A stretch of DNA of 35,308 nucleotides. Origin: Candidatus Gastranaerophilales bacterium. Its GTDB lineage: Bacteria; Cyanobacteriota; Vampirovibrionia; Gastranaerophilales; Gastranaerophilaceae. Shown in pieces: positions 15,291 to 22,806 of the stretch; within the stretch, counting starts at the first letter, position 1, and every line of letters starts with the position of its first letter. The stretch is from the NCBI GenBank assembly GCA_944322555.1, contig CALUPJ010000129.1, forward strand, positions 1 through 35,308, in the 5' to 3' direction. Position numbers and translations under genes: made by a program. The notes under the pieces are model-generated. The model was not told the DNA's origin, did no database searches, and saw only the letters and a list, made by a program, of their open reading frames with translations.

Positions 15291-15296
15291 TATAAT
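15291..15296 (+). promoter_or_regulatory. -10 box giving a probable leaderless mRNA for the chain-length factor
   Basis: Consensus TATAAT followed by six bases and ATG at 15303. The start point expected about seven bases after the -10 is the A of the start codon. No Shine-Dalgarno is present and no clear -35. Confidence 0.6.
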
Positions 15297-15303
15297 TTTA
15301 GCA
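15295..15303 (-). promoter_or_regulatory. Extended -10 for the ketosynthase, overlapping the divergent promoter
   Basis: Minus strand TGC-TAAAAT (15303-15295), ten bases before the KS ATG, so the 5' UTR would be only about 3-5 nt. It overlaps the plus-strand TATAAT (15291-15296) by two bases. Confidence 0.55.
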
Positions 15304-15836
15304 TGAACAAAGAACTTATTTTTATTAAAGATTTTTATTATACAAAATCCGATAACGATATCGATGTCTCGGAAATTTCTCCGATTATGAGACGAAAATT
15401 AAGCCGGCTTGATAAACATGCTCTTACAACCATGTTTAAAGTATATTCAAAGGATGCGGAAGAAATTGTTTATGCTTCTCAAGACGGAGAATCTGACAGA
15501 CTTAATACTATAATATCCCAATATACCGGGACGAATGAAGTTTCTCCCGCACAATTTTCCGCCTCCGTACATAACTATCCTGCGGGTTTTTTTACTTTGT
15601 TTAAAAAACTCAATATTCCTTATTGTGCAGTTTCTGCAGGAAAAAACTCGCTTACGGCAGGGCTCATCAAAGCGGCAATATCAAATTATGACAATGTTTT
15701 ATTTACTTATGCGGACAGGTTAAGTGTTTCCTGTATGGTTACAAAGCAAGAGGAGAAAATAAGTTTTTCATTAGATGAAATTGATTCTGAAGATGAATTT
15801 GCAAGTTTTATCAATATTCTGGAAGGCAAAAAATGA
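15303..15836 (+). CDS. Ketosynthase-like chain-length factor (ketoacyl-synt_2 family)
   Basis: 177-aa product; the frame is open upstream but ATG 15303 begins the conserved part (MNKELIFIKDF). Family features are ISPIMRRKLSRLDKHAL, then SPAQFSASVHNYPAGFFT and AVSAGKNSLTAGLIKA. This matches the beta-ketoacyl synthase chain-length factor family of aryl polyene clusters (ApeC-like), which lacks the catalytic Cys; here the KS active-site position is likewise replaced. It is expected to dimerise with the divergently encoded KS and set product length. The gene overlaps the next one by 4 bp (ATGA), starting the plus-strand operon 15303-17063. Translation is probably leaderless. Confidence 0.88.
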   Translation: MNKELIFIKDFYYTKSDNDIDVSEISPIMRRKLSRLDKHALTTMFKVYSKDAEEIVYASQDGESDRLNTIISQYTGTNEVSPAQFSASVHNYPAGFFTLFKKLNIPYCAVSAGKNSLTAGLIKAAISNYDNVLFTYADRLSVSCMVTKQEEKISFSLDEIDSEDEFASFINILEGKK

Positions 15837-16543
15837 GACAAATTCGTTCCGCAATAGCAATTTTATGTTTTTTTATTTTTGGAATCGGAGCAATATTCCT
15901 TAATTTTCTGGTTTTTCCGTTTATAAATAATAACAAAGAATTATGTTCGGATATCATTCATAAATTATGGAGATTTTTTACCCGTTTATTAATTTTTTTG
16001 AAACTCATAAAACTTGATATAAAAAAACTTAATAAAATTGAAAACAAGGTTATAGTTTCAACACATCCGAGTTTTGTCGATATCGTAATACTTATGGGTT
16101 TAATACCGCGAAGTACATGTTTTGTAAAAAAAGAACTTGCACACAATCCGATTTTAAAAAATCTTATAAAAAGTATATTTGTAACAAATGATATTGAGCC
16201 GGAAGAACTCAAAAAGAAATCCAAGGCTATACTTGACAGGGGATTTAATATAATAATTTTTCCGACCGGTATCAGACACAGAAAAAATGAATATCCGAAG
16301 ATAAAAAAAGGTGCATCACTCGTTGCACTGAATGCCGGAAAAAATATTATTCCGATAAAAATGTTTGCAGACGGAAACTTTCTTTTTATAAACCAGCCGT
16401 TTTACTCTGTAGACAAAAAAACCGTAACATTTGAAATTGAAGAATGTCCCGAAATTAAGCTTGAGGAATTTAAAAATGAAAGCGAAATTGTTACAAAAAA
16501 ACAAATTACTAAACAAATAGAAAAATATTTGTATGATTTATGA
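15833..16543 (+). CDS. PlsC-like 1-acylglycerophosphate acyltransferase family protein
   Basis: 236 aa with an N-terminal membrane anchor (about residues 8-30). The catalytic H-x4-D motif is HPSFVD (78-83). The acceptor motif that is usually FPEGTRS reads FPTGIRH (143-149), so the Glu normally contacting glycerol phosphate is lost. Aryl polyene clusters carry such an acyltransferase, proposed to join the polyene to a lipid acceptor. The start overlaps the CLF gene by ATGA and has GGAAGG five bases upstream. The acceptor here is unknown; the altered motif hints at something other than glycerol-3-phosphate. Confidence 0.85.
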   Translation: MRQIRSAIAILCFFIFGIGAIFLNFLVFPFINNNKELCSDIIHKLWRFFTRLLIFLKLIKLDIKKLNKIENKVIVSTHPSFVDIVILMGLIPRSTCFVKKELAHNPILKNLIKSIFVTNDIEPEELKKKSKAILDRGFNIIIFPTGIRHRKNEYPKIKKGASLVALNAGKNIIPIKMFADGNFLFINQPFYSVDKKTVTFEIEECPEIKLEEFKNESEIVTKKQITKQIEKYLYDL

Positions 16544-16549
16544 TATAAT
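16541..16549 (+). promoter_or_regulatory. Extended -10 for leaderless expression of the first ACP
   Basis: TGA-TATAAT (16541-16549), six bases, then ATG 16556. No Shine-Dalgarno. It overlaps the stop codon of the acyltransferase gene, so the ACP pair can be made independently of the operon. Confidence 0.6.
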
Positions 16550-16555
16550 TTTGTT

Positions 16556-16813
16556 ATGGACTTAAAAGCAGATTTAAAAACATTAATTATTGACTCATTG
16601 AGCCTTGAGGAAATTTCTCCCGAGGATATTAAGGATGATGAGCCGCTTTTCAATGAAGGTTTGGGACTGGACTCTATTGATGCGCTTGAACTCGGTATGG
16701 CAATTAAACGCAAGTATGGTATCACTCTTGGTTCTAACAAAGATGAAAATAAAAAATATTTCTACTCAATTAATACTTTGAGTGAATTTGTGAGGTCGAA
16801 AATTAATGGCTGA
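16556..16813 (+). CDS. Acyl carrier protein 1 of the polyene-like cluster
   Basis: 85-aa acidic helical carrier. The phosphopantetheine serine is Ser40 in GLGLDSIDALEL, preceded by DDEPLFNEG, a form typical of aryl polyene ACPs (ApeE/ApeF types) rather than primary AcpP (DSLDTVE). It would tether the growing chain. It overlaps the second ACP by 8 bp. A holo-ACP synthase is not in the window. Confidence 0.93.
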   Translation: MDLKADLKTLIIDSLSLEEISPEDIKDDEPLFNEGLGLDSIDALELGMAIKRKYGITLGSNKDENKKYFYSINTLSEFVRSKING

Positions 16814-17063
16814 CAGAGTTACAAAAGAAGAAATTTTTAATGAATTAAAAACAATTCTTACTAATGAGCTTGAAATTGAAGAAGCTGATGTTCGGTTAGA
16901 AGCCAATCTTTTTGAAGATTTGGATTTGGACAGTATAGATGCCGTGGATATTGCGGTAAGGATGCAAAAGTTTACAAGCAAAAAACTTTCACCTGCGGAG
17001 TTTAAGAAAATCCGCACGGTCGGAGATATAGTAGAAGCTGTTTATAATCTGCTTGAAGAATAA
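16806..17063 (+). CDS. Acyl carrier protein 2 of the polyene-like cluster
   Basis: 85-aa second carrier with Ser43 in DLDLDSIDAVDIAV. GAGG lies nine bases before ATG 16806 within the end of ACP 1. Two dissimilar ACPs side by side are characteristic of aryl polyene and flexirubin clusters, where one is thought to accept the starter and the other to carry elongation. The stop is 8 bp from that of the convergent CheD-like gene. Confidence 0.93.
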   Translation: MADRVTKEEIFNELKTILTNELEIEEADVRLEANLFEDLDLDSIDAVDIAVRMQKFTSKKLSPAEFKKIRTVGDIVEAVYNLLEE

Positions 17064-17071
17064 AAGTTTGT

Positions 17072-17848
17072 TTAAATCCCGAATTTATGTTCGGTCAGCT
17101 CTTTTGTAGTCATTGTTTTAATCGCAACAGAATCTATATCTTCTCTTGTATGAATTGTTTCTTTATAATCAGTGACTTCGCCATTTTCAAGATTTAATTG
17201 TATAGCCCTGACAGTATGACCGAAAACATCCATTTCATATAGCGGCAAGTTTTCTTGCTCAATAATTTGCTTTATTATTTTCACCGTCTCCATTGAAACC
17301 CCGGTCTGCCCTCCGATAATTCTGGTTTCACATTCGGAAAAGTCAGTCCCTCCGGTCTTAAATTTATTTATTGCTTTTAACAAACTTTTGGCTTTGGAAG
17401 GAGTATCAATATGAGCCATAAAACCTACTTTATTCTTTTTGTCATAAATTGTTACTCCGACACATGGCCCCAGACCATATGTCTGCATATATTTTGAATC
17501 CTCGGAAAATTTTGCTATGGTATACTCTCCCTGTGCAACTTCTATACTTTCTTTAGAATCTAAAGATGTTTTCCGCAGATTAACCGTCTGCTGCAATTCC
17601 ATATCTTCATTCAGAACCTGACGACCTGACACAGGATCTCCTTCAAAAGTTATAAAACCGTTAAATATACTCCTGTTTCTATTCACAAAACTTTCCAAAG
17701 TCATACCTTCTTCAAAGATATATGCAGTTCCGACACCCTCTTTCTGCCTATCCAGTTTATCAAGTTCTTCTCTAGTAATAATACCGTTACCGTCTTTATC
17801 CACTTTTTTGTATATATCATGAATCCATACGGGAATTTCTATATTCAA
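17072..17848 (-). CDS. EF-hand protein with CheD-like deamidase domain
   Basis: 258 aa. Residues 17-28 are a canonical 12-residue EF-hand loop (DKDGNGIITREE). Residues about 105-230 resemble CheD and NTAN1, the cysteine amidohydrolase fold. T123-x5-C129 in TYGLGPCV, then H146 in VGFMAHID, then RIIGGQTG (176-183). The Thr-Cys-His spacing (6 and 17) equals that of CheD as I recall it from Thermotoga (Thr21, Cys27, His44). CheD deamidates glutamines of chemoreceptors; no chemotaxis gene is present here. The start is TTG 17848 with AAGGAAG seven bases upstream; no ATG occurs early. There is no signal peptide. It lies on the opposite strand within the polyene-like cluster. The substrate is unknown. 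Confidence 0.78.
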   Translation of the reverse strand: MNIEIPVWIHDIYKKVDKDGNGIITREELDKLDRQKEGVGTAYIFEEGMTLESFVNRNRSIFNGFITFEGDPVSGRQVLNEDMELQQTVNLRKTSLDSKESIEVAQGEYTIAKFSEDSKYMQTYGLGPCVGVTIYDKKNKVGFMAHIDTPSKAKSLLKAINKFKTGGTDFSECETRIIGGQTGVSMETVKIIKQIIEQENLPLYEMDVFGHTVRAIQLNLENGEVTDYKETIHTREDIDSVAIKTMTTKELTEHKFGI

Positions 17849-18041
17849 TTTTAAACTTCCTTCTTTAAATTTTACCTGTTATATATCAGCCGATTACAAA
17901 GTTTGAATATTCTTATTTACGGCATAAATAAAAAAAACTTTATAGTTTTCGCATAATTCGTTACAAAATTTTACAGTTTCAATCTGCCCAAATTCATATA
18001 AGCATTGCTAAGGCAATGGGTTTGATTTAATATAGGTTATA

Positions 18042-18476
18042 ATGCCTAAATTTATTATGCAAGCGTGGAAAATTTTTAAAGCATCGGCACCGTTTATAGG
18101 TATGGTGCTTGTAATTATCGGTTTTCATTTCACAGATTTTGTCCTGCTCAAATACTATCCGCCGATTGTTAATTTCGGATTCTTCATAGTATTTTTTTCC
18201 TCTCTGTTTCAGGAAAAAACCGTTATACAAAAAATTGCCCTTGCTTCGGATCCGAACATCAATGAACATGTTATGAATTATACACGCAATCTTACCATAC
18301 TGTGGTCAGCATTTATGTTTATCAACTTTCTTATATCTCTGGCTACCGTATTTATGTCAAAAGAAATATGGACCGTTTATAACGGATTTATTTCATATTT
18401 CCTCGTCGGCACCTTTTTTGTTATAGAATATATTGTAAGAATTAATTTTATGAGGAAGCATGCAAAACAAGATTAG
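18042..18476 (+). CDS. COG4648-type membrane protein of aryl polyene clusters
   Basis: 144 aa with four hydrophobic segments (about 12-32, 42-53, 83-104, 113-132). The stretch YTRNLTILWSAFMFINFLIS and IWTVYNGFISYFLVGT match COG4648 (ApeG-like) proteins, which recur in aryl polyene clusters and have no proven activity. It starts the second plus-strand operon (18042-23668). ATG 18042 has only a weak AGG upstream; ATG 18057 is possible. It overlaps the ligase gene by 17 bp. Confidence 0.85.
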   Translation: MPKFIMQAWKIFKASAPFIGMVLVIIGFHFTDFVLLKYYPPIVNFGFFIVFFSSLFQEKTVIQKIALASDPNINEHVMNYTRNLTILWSAFMFINFLISLATVFMSKEIWTVYNGFISYFLVGTFFVIEYIVRINFMRKHAKQD

Positions 18477-19767
18477 CGAATCTACAGACGGTGATATTAT
18501 ATCCTTCAAAACCGGCGGAACAACAATGGAGTCAAAAACCATCCGGCAGTCTGTCTCAAGAATAACCGAAGAATGCAAAAGAACATATGAAGCATTGAAG
18601 CTCGGAGACGACCTTATCTTTATTTCGACAACCACGCCGGAACACCGTTTCGGCTATACGCTTCACTATCTGTTTCCGCAGGTATGCGGCTATAAATCAT
18701 ATCCCGAAAGAATTAATTATCCAGAAGATATAAAATTTAAGAATGCCGTATTGATTACGACACCTTCTTTTCTGGAAGCTATGAGAAAATATAACGAACA
18801 ACCTGCAGTTAATCCGGAGATAATAATAACTGCAGGCGCAAAACTTCAGGATAAAACATATAAATATGCTTTAACTATTGCCAAAAGAGTAATCGAAATA
18901 TACGGCAGTACAGAAACGGGTACTATCGGATACAGAGAACATCCCGATGAAAAACTAAAACTTCTTGAAGGAGTAAAGATTTTGGAATCATGTAGTGAAT
19001 ATACAAAGATAGATACAAAGTATTCACTAAATAATCCCGTAATTTTATCGGACAGAATCAAGGTTTCGGGAAATGAAATAGAATTTGAAGAAAGATGCGG
19101 CCGTATACTAAAAATTCAGGAAAAAAGAATTGATGCAGATACAATAGAAAAAGAAATTCTAAACAGCGGATATGCAGAAGAATGCTATTGTTTTGAATAC
19201 AATGAAAAACTTGCCGTCCTCGCAGTTGTAAATAAAAAAGGGGCTGAATATCTGATATCAAATGACAAGCTTTCTTTAACAAAGCTTCTAAAAAATAAAC
19301 TCGTAAAAAAATTTGAAATTATACCGCAAAAATGGAAATTTACCGATGAAATTCCCAAAAAAGAAAACGGAAAAATTGACAGAAAGGCAATCGAAAATCT
19401 TTTTCGCCTTAAGCTTTCTCTTCCGCTTGTTGTAAAAAGAAAGCGGGATAAGGATTTTGCAAGTTTCACATTATGCTTTTTAAATAACAGTAATTTTTTT
19501 AAAGGTCATTTCGATAACTTTCCGATACTTCCGGGCGTAGTACAGTTATTCTGGGCGAATTTTTTTACAAATATTGCATTCAAACTTGACTGCCATTGCG
19601 GACAGCTCAGAAAAATCAAGTTTTCTAACATAATTCGTCCCGCTAAGATTATTGAATTAGAATTGACAAAAACCCAAAGCGGAATAAATTATATATACAA
19701 AGATGAAAACAGAACGTACTCATCAGGCTTGCTGCCCTTAAAGAATATTTATGAGGAGATAAAATGA
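18460..19767 (+). CDS. Adenylation enzyme fused to ApeI-like dehydratase
   Basis: 435-aa fusion. Residues 1-310 form an ANL (AMP-forming) ligase: phosphate loop FKTGGTT (16-22, standing for TSGSTG), YGSTETG (148-154), LSDRI (196-200), and the catalytic lysine K305 in KKENGKIDRK. Residues about 325-435 form a hot-dog domain with HFDNFPILPGVVQLFWA (His350), the signature of ApeI/FabZ-type 3-hydroxyacyl-ACP dehydratases. The ligase would activate the aryl starter for loading on an ACP; the dehydratase gives the enoyl chain. The phosphate loop begins at residue 16, so the usual N-terminal subdomain is missing. The start is fixed because the next ATG (18526) would remove that loop. It overlaps the thioesterase by 4 bp. 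Confidence 0.88.
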   Translation: MQNKISESTDGDIISFKTGGTTMESKTIRQSVSRITEECKRTYEALKLGDDLIFISTTTPEHRFGYTLHYLFPQVCGYKSYPERINYPEDIKFKNAVLITTPSFLEAMRKYNEQPAVNPEIIITAGAKLQDKTYKYALTIAKRVIEIYGSTETGTIGYREHPDEKLKLLEGVKILESCSEYTKIDTKYSLNNPVILSDRIKVSGNEIEFEERCGRILKIQEKRIDADTIEKEILNSGYAEECYCFEYNEKLAVLAVVNKKGAEYLISNDKLSLTKLLKNKLVKKFEIIPQKWKFTDEIPKKENGKIDRKAIENLFRLKLSLPLVVKRKRDKDFASFTLCFLNNSNFFKGHFDNFPILPGVVQLFWANFFTNIAFKLDCHCGQLRKIKFSNIIRPAKIIELELTKTQSGINYIYKDENRTYSSGLLPLKNIYEEIK

Positions 19768-20174
19768 AAAATATATCTTCAAAAACAGATGTAAAAGTAG
19801 AATTTTATGATTTAGACCCGATGAACATTGTCTGGCACGGGAATTATACTAAATATCTGGAAGCTGCAAGATGTGATTTTTTCAGAAAACTAAACTATGA
19901 TTATATGGAAATGTATAATGACGGAATTATGTATCCTATCGTAAAAATGGATTTCAAATTCATCAAATCTGCCAGACTGGGAGATGCACTTACGGTTGAA
20001 TGTATATTAAAAGAACTGGAACCCGCTGTTATTTTGAAATATAATGTTTATTCGGGCAATAATAAAATCATGACTGCAAGCACAATGCAAATAGCTGTTT
20101 CCGTCAAAACCGGAGAGACAATGTATGAAGCTCCGGAAAGACTGCGCAAGGGAGTCGAGAATTTTGTTGAATAA
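19764..20174 (+). CDS. 4HBT-family acyl-CoA/ACP thioesterase
   Basis: 136-aa hot-dog thioesterase. VEFYDLDPMNIVWHGNY (12-28) is the YbgC/4HBT active-site motif, Asp18 being the expected catalytic residue. Aryl polyene clusters carry a close relative (ApeK-like), thought to edit or release chains. GGAG lies five bases before ATG 19764, inside the ligase gene (ATGA overlap). Confidence 0.9.
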   Translation: MKNISSKTDVKVEFYDLDPMNIVWHGNYTKYLEAARCDFFRKLNYDYMEMYNDGIMYPIVKMDFKFIKSARLGDALTVECILKELEPAVILKYNVYSGNNKIMTASTMQIAVSVKTGETMYEAPERLRKGVENFVE

Positions 20175-20667
20175 AATCCTATTATTTCTAATGTGCATAA
20201 CTATACTTTCACCTGCTTTAGGGAATGTATTTGAACACGAACAGACTCTTGATTATATTTCAAAACAAATCCCGCCTCTGAATAGTGTTGAATGCAAATT
20301 CCGTCAGGAAAAACAGATTCCGCCTTCAGGTATAATACTCAAATCATCGGGTGATTTTAAATTTGAAAAAGACAAAGGGGTTACTTTTTATACAACATAC
20401 CCGATAAAAAGCACCGCATCATATACTTCAAAAGAATATAAACAAATAAACAACGTTATTAATGCAATTTCCGCAAAATCATATTCCAGACTGGAAAAAG
20501 AGTTCAAGTTCTATTATATAAACAAAACTCTCGGACTTATTCCGCAAAAAGAATCTCCGGCTTATAATCATATAAAATCTATTGAAATTGAATTTAACGG
20601 GAATATGATTGTAAAAATGATGATTCTTACGGCAGATTCAACTAAAACAACAATATGGTTTCAATGA
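20164..20667 (+). CDS. LolA-like periplasmic outer-membrane carrier protein
   Basis: 167 aa from a TTG start at 20164 (GGGAG nine bases upstream), which puts the signal peptide LNKILLFLMCITILSPALG at the very N-terminus. ATG 20125 is in frame but adds 13 charged residues before it. The mature part starts a LolA/ApeL-like fold: DYISKQIPPLNSVECKFRQEK, followed by LKSSGDFKFEKDKGVTFYTT. In aryl polyene clusters this protein is thought to carry the lipid-linked product to the outer membrane. It overlaps the thioesterase and shares an ATGA junction with the exporter. Confidence 0.85.
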   Translation: MLNKILLFLMCITILSPALGNVFEHEQTLDYISKQIPPLNSVECKFRQEKQIPPSGIILKSSGDFKFEKDKGVTFYTTYPIKSTASYTSKEYKQINNVINAISAKSYSRLEKEFKFYYINKTLGLIPQKESPAYNHIKSIEIEFNGNMIVKMMILTADSTKTTIWFQ

Positions 20668-22676
20668 CAAAAAAAATAATTTTTATAATAATATCAATTT
20701 TAATTTTCATAACGGCTCTGTTTCGTATCGAACCTGCAGAGACAGAGTTGATGAAAGCTTTTATCAGTCCGAGGTCGGATTTTGAGACCAAACTTGTAAA
20801 ACTTGCCAACTTGTCATCTAAAAAAATTAATATTATTTTTGAGGCTGAAAATCCTGAAGAATTAGATAAAATGAAGAAAGAGTTTTCTGAAAGAAATAAT
20901 CAATTTCAGGATATTCTTAATATTTACGGCAAATATCCCGCAAACTTTTTAACAGAACACAAAAGGGAACTTATAAAAAACAAAAATTACAAACAATTGG
21001 AACAGGAAGGGCTGGAAGAAATTTATAATCCTCTCGGCTTCTATGCCGCACCGATTAATGAGGATGCTTATCTCCTGGCAACTGATTTTGTAAAACAAAA
21101 AGCCGGATTAATACAGGATTCCGACAAAGAATGGAACGGAAAATATTATTCCGTTTTACATAAAGAAATTAAAAACAATAATGAATTAAAAGAAATAATA
21201 GAAAAAAGCAGCGGAAAAAACATTTATTTGACCGGAACTCCCGTCCACTCATATTTCGCAAGTGCAAAATCCAATTTAGAAATAAATGTTATTTGTCTTA
21301 TATCCTTGCTCGGACTGATTTTTTTGTGCAAATTTTATTTTAAATCAATAAAAATTCTTATACCGATAACCTTGAGCATTATTTACGGATTTTTACTCGG
21401 ATTTTCTGTCTCCGCAATAATTTTCCATAAAGTTCACATACTTACTTTTGTATTTTCCACCTCCCTTATCGGTATAAGTTTGGATTATTCGCTGCATTAT
21501 TTTCTGACAGGAAAAGAAAAAGGCTTTCGAAAAAGTCTGACTTCGTCAATGATTACAACCGTGTTAGCTTTTGCGGTACTTTTATTCTCAGACATAGAAG
21601 TTCTGAGACAAATCGCCGTATTCACCTCTTTTGGTCTGTTCGGCGTCTGGCTTTTTGTACTTCTGATGCTTCCAATGTTCAGAATCCCCGAAACAAGAGG
21701 GCATTTCCGGAAATTCAAATTCCCCGGCAATGTAGTCTTTATAATTATTCTTACCGTAATAACAGCTGCAAGTCATAATATTAAATTTAACGATAATATT
21801 AGAACACTCTACATACCTCCTGAAAATCTTGCAAAAGCGGAAAAATTATACAAAGACATTTTTAACATCCCGATGCCGGAATTTATAATTGTTCCGGGTA
21901 AAAATACAAATGATATCATTGAACGGGAAGAGAAGTTAAATCTTACAAATGCAATAAGTTTAAGCAGTTTTGTTTCATCAGTATCACGACAGAAAGAAAA
22001 TATTGAACTTGTTAAACAGCTGTACAAAGAAGACAGCAAAAATTACGGAAAACTTCTCGGATTTGAATTGAAACAACCCGATTATAAAATATATAATCCC
22101 GAAGACTTCCCGCTAAAGGAAGAATTTCTGCTTGACAAGAATACAGGATTTATAATGAGTTATGAAAAAGTTAAAAATTCTGTTAATATAGCGGACGAAA
22201 TATCAAAAATACTGACAAGGCTGAGACACCGCTGTTTTATACTTCTGCCTTGTATTTTTGCGGTTTTAACGGCATACCTCGGAATAATTTACGGAATTAA
22301 AAATGCTCTGAAAATTTCCGCTTCGCCTCTTCTTGCCGTATTGTTTACAATAAGCCTGCTCGCACTAGCCGGTAAAGAAATAAATCTGTTCAATATTCTT
22401 GCTCTGTTTTTAGTAATCGGATTCAGCCTTGATTATTCTATTTTCAGACTCAGCGGAAGTGAAAAATCAAAAGACGCGGTATTTATGTCAATGTTATCCA
22501 CGGCTTTTTCCTTTCTGCTCTTATCTTTTACAAGCTTTAAGCTTATTAGTTCACTGAGTATTACTCTGTGTATCGGCATTATTGTATCATATATATTGAG
22601 CTTATTTATGTTAAAATCAAAACATGAAACAGACAAACAACAGACAGGAAATGATTGGGACTTTAACCGGAGCTAA
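20664..22676 (+). CDS. MMPL/RND-type lipid exporter (COG4258-like)
   Basis: About 670 aa. One N-terminal span, a periplasmic loop (to about 205), a block of five or six spans, a second loop (about 365-520), and a second block, giving the two-fold RND/MMPL layout. GISLDYSLHY in the first half and GFSLDYSIFR in the second carry the Asp-Tyr pairs used for proton relay in MMPL proteins. The family is a fixed part of aryl polyene clusters (ApeM-like) and is expected to flip the finished lipid. Start ATG 20664 overlaps the LolA-like gene by ATGA; ATG 20655 is also in frame. Confidence 0.9.
   Translation: MTKKIIFIIISILIFITALFRIEPAETELMKAFISPRSDFETKLVKLANLSSKKINIIFEAENPEELDKMKKEFSERNNQFQDILNIYGKYPANFLTEHKRELIKNKNYKQLEQEGLEEIYNPLGFYAAPINEDAYLLATDFVKQKAGLIQDSDKEWNGKYYSVLHKEIKNNNELKEIIEKSSGKNIYLTGTPVHSYFASAKSNLEINVICLISLLGLIFLCKFYFKSIKILIPITLSIIYGFLLGFSVSAIIFHKVHILTFVFSTSLIGISLDYSLHYFLTGKEKGFRKSLTSSMITTVLAFAVLLFSDIEVLRQIAVFTSFGLFGVWLFVLLMLPMFRIPETRGHFRKFKFPGNVVFIIILTVITAASHNIKFNDNIRTLYIPPENLAKAEKLYKDIFNIPMPEFIIVPGKNTNDIIEREEKLNLTNAISLSSFVSSVSRQKENIELVKQLYKEDSKNYGKLLGFELKQPDYKIYNPEDFPLKEEFLLDKNTGFIMSYEKVKNSVNIADEISKILTRLRHRCFILLPCIFAVLTAYLGIIYGIKNALKISASPLLAVLFTISLLALAGKEINLFNILALFLVIGFSLDYSIFRLSGSEKSKDAVFMSMLSTAFSFLLLSFTSFKLISSLSITLCIGIIVSYILSLFMLKSKHETDKQQTGNDWDFNRS
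22609..22617 (+). promoter_or_regulatory. Extended -10 six bases before a small ORF
   Basis: TGT-TAAAAT (22609-22617), six bases, ATG 22624. Same architecture as at 15291 and 16541, within the 3' end of the exporter gene. Confidence 0.5.
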
Positions 22677-22806
22677 GAGAACAGCATTTGCATCTTTGAG
22701 TTTTAAGGCAATAAATTCTATGCTTGAATTTGGAATCTTCAAAGAAATTAATAAAACTCTTGCAGCTTATAATTACCCCCTTCCGGAGTACAGAAAAAAT
22801 GGGTAA
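22624..22806 (+). CDS. Small hypothetical protein, 60 aa, between exporter and acyltransferase
   Basis: ATG 22624 to TAA 22806, overlapping the exporter by 53 bp and the next gene by 8 bp. The product is basic and soluble, with a possible helix (AFASLSFKAINSMLEFGIF). No Shine-Dalgarno; instead an extended -10 ends six bases before ATG, predicting a leaderless message. I recognise no family. It may be a cluster-specific small protein, or a short ORF that couples translation to the acyltransferase, whose GGAG and ATG lie at its end. Both context and promoter support it, but evidence is modest. Confidence 0.5.
   Translation: MKQTNNRQEMIGTLTGAKRTAFASLSFKAINSMLEFGIFKEINKTLAAYNYPLPEYRKNG

Noticed and set aside
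18038..18043. TATAAT as a -10 for leaderless expression of the COG4648 gene
   Set aside because: It overlaps the ATG itself, so transcription would start inside the gene; the next ATG is 13 bases on, not the six seen elsewhere.
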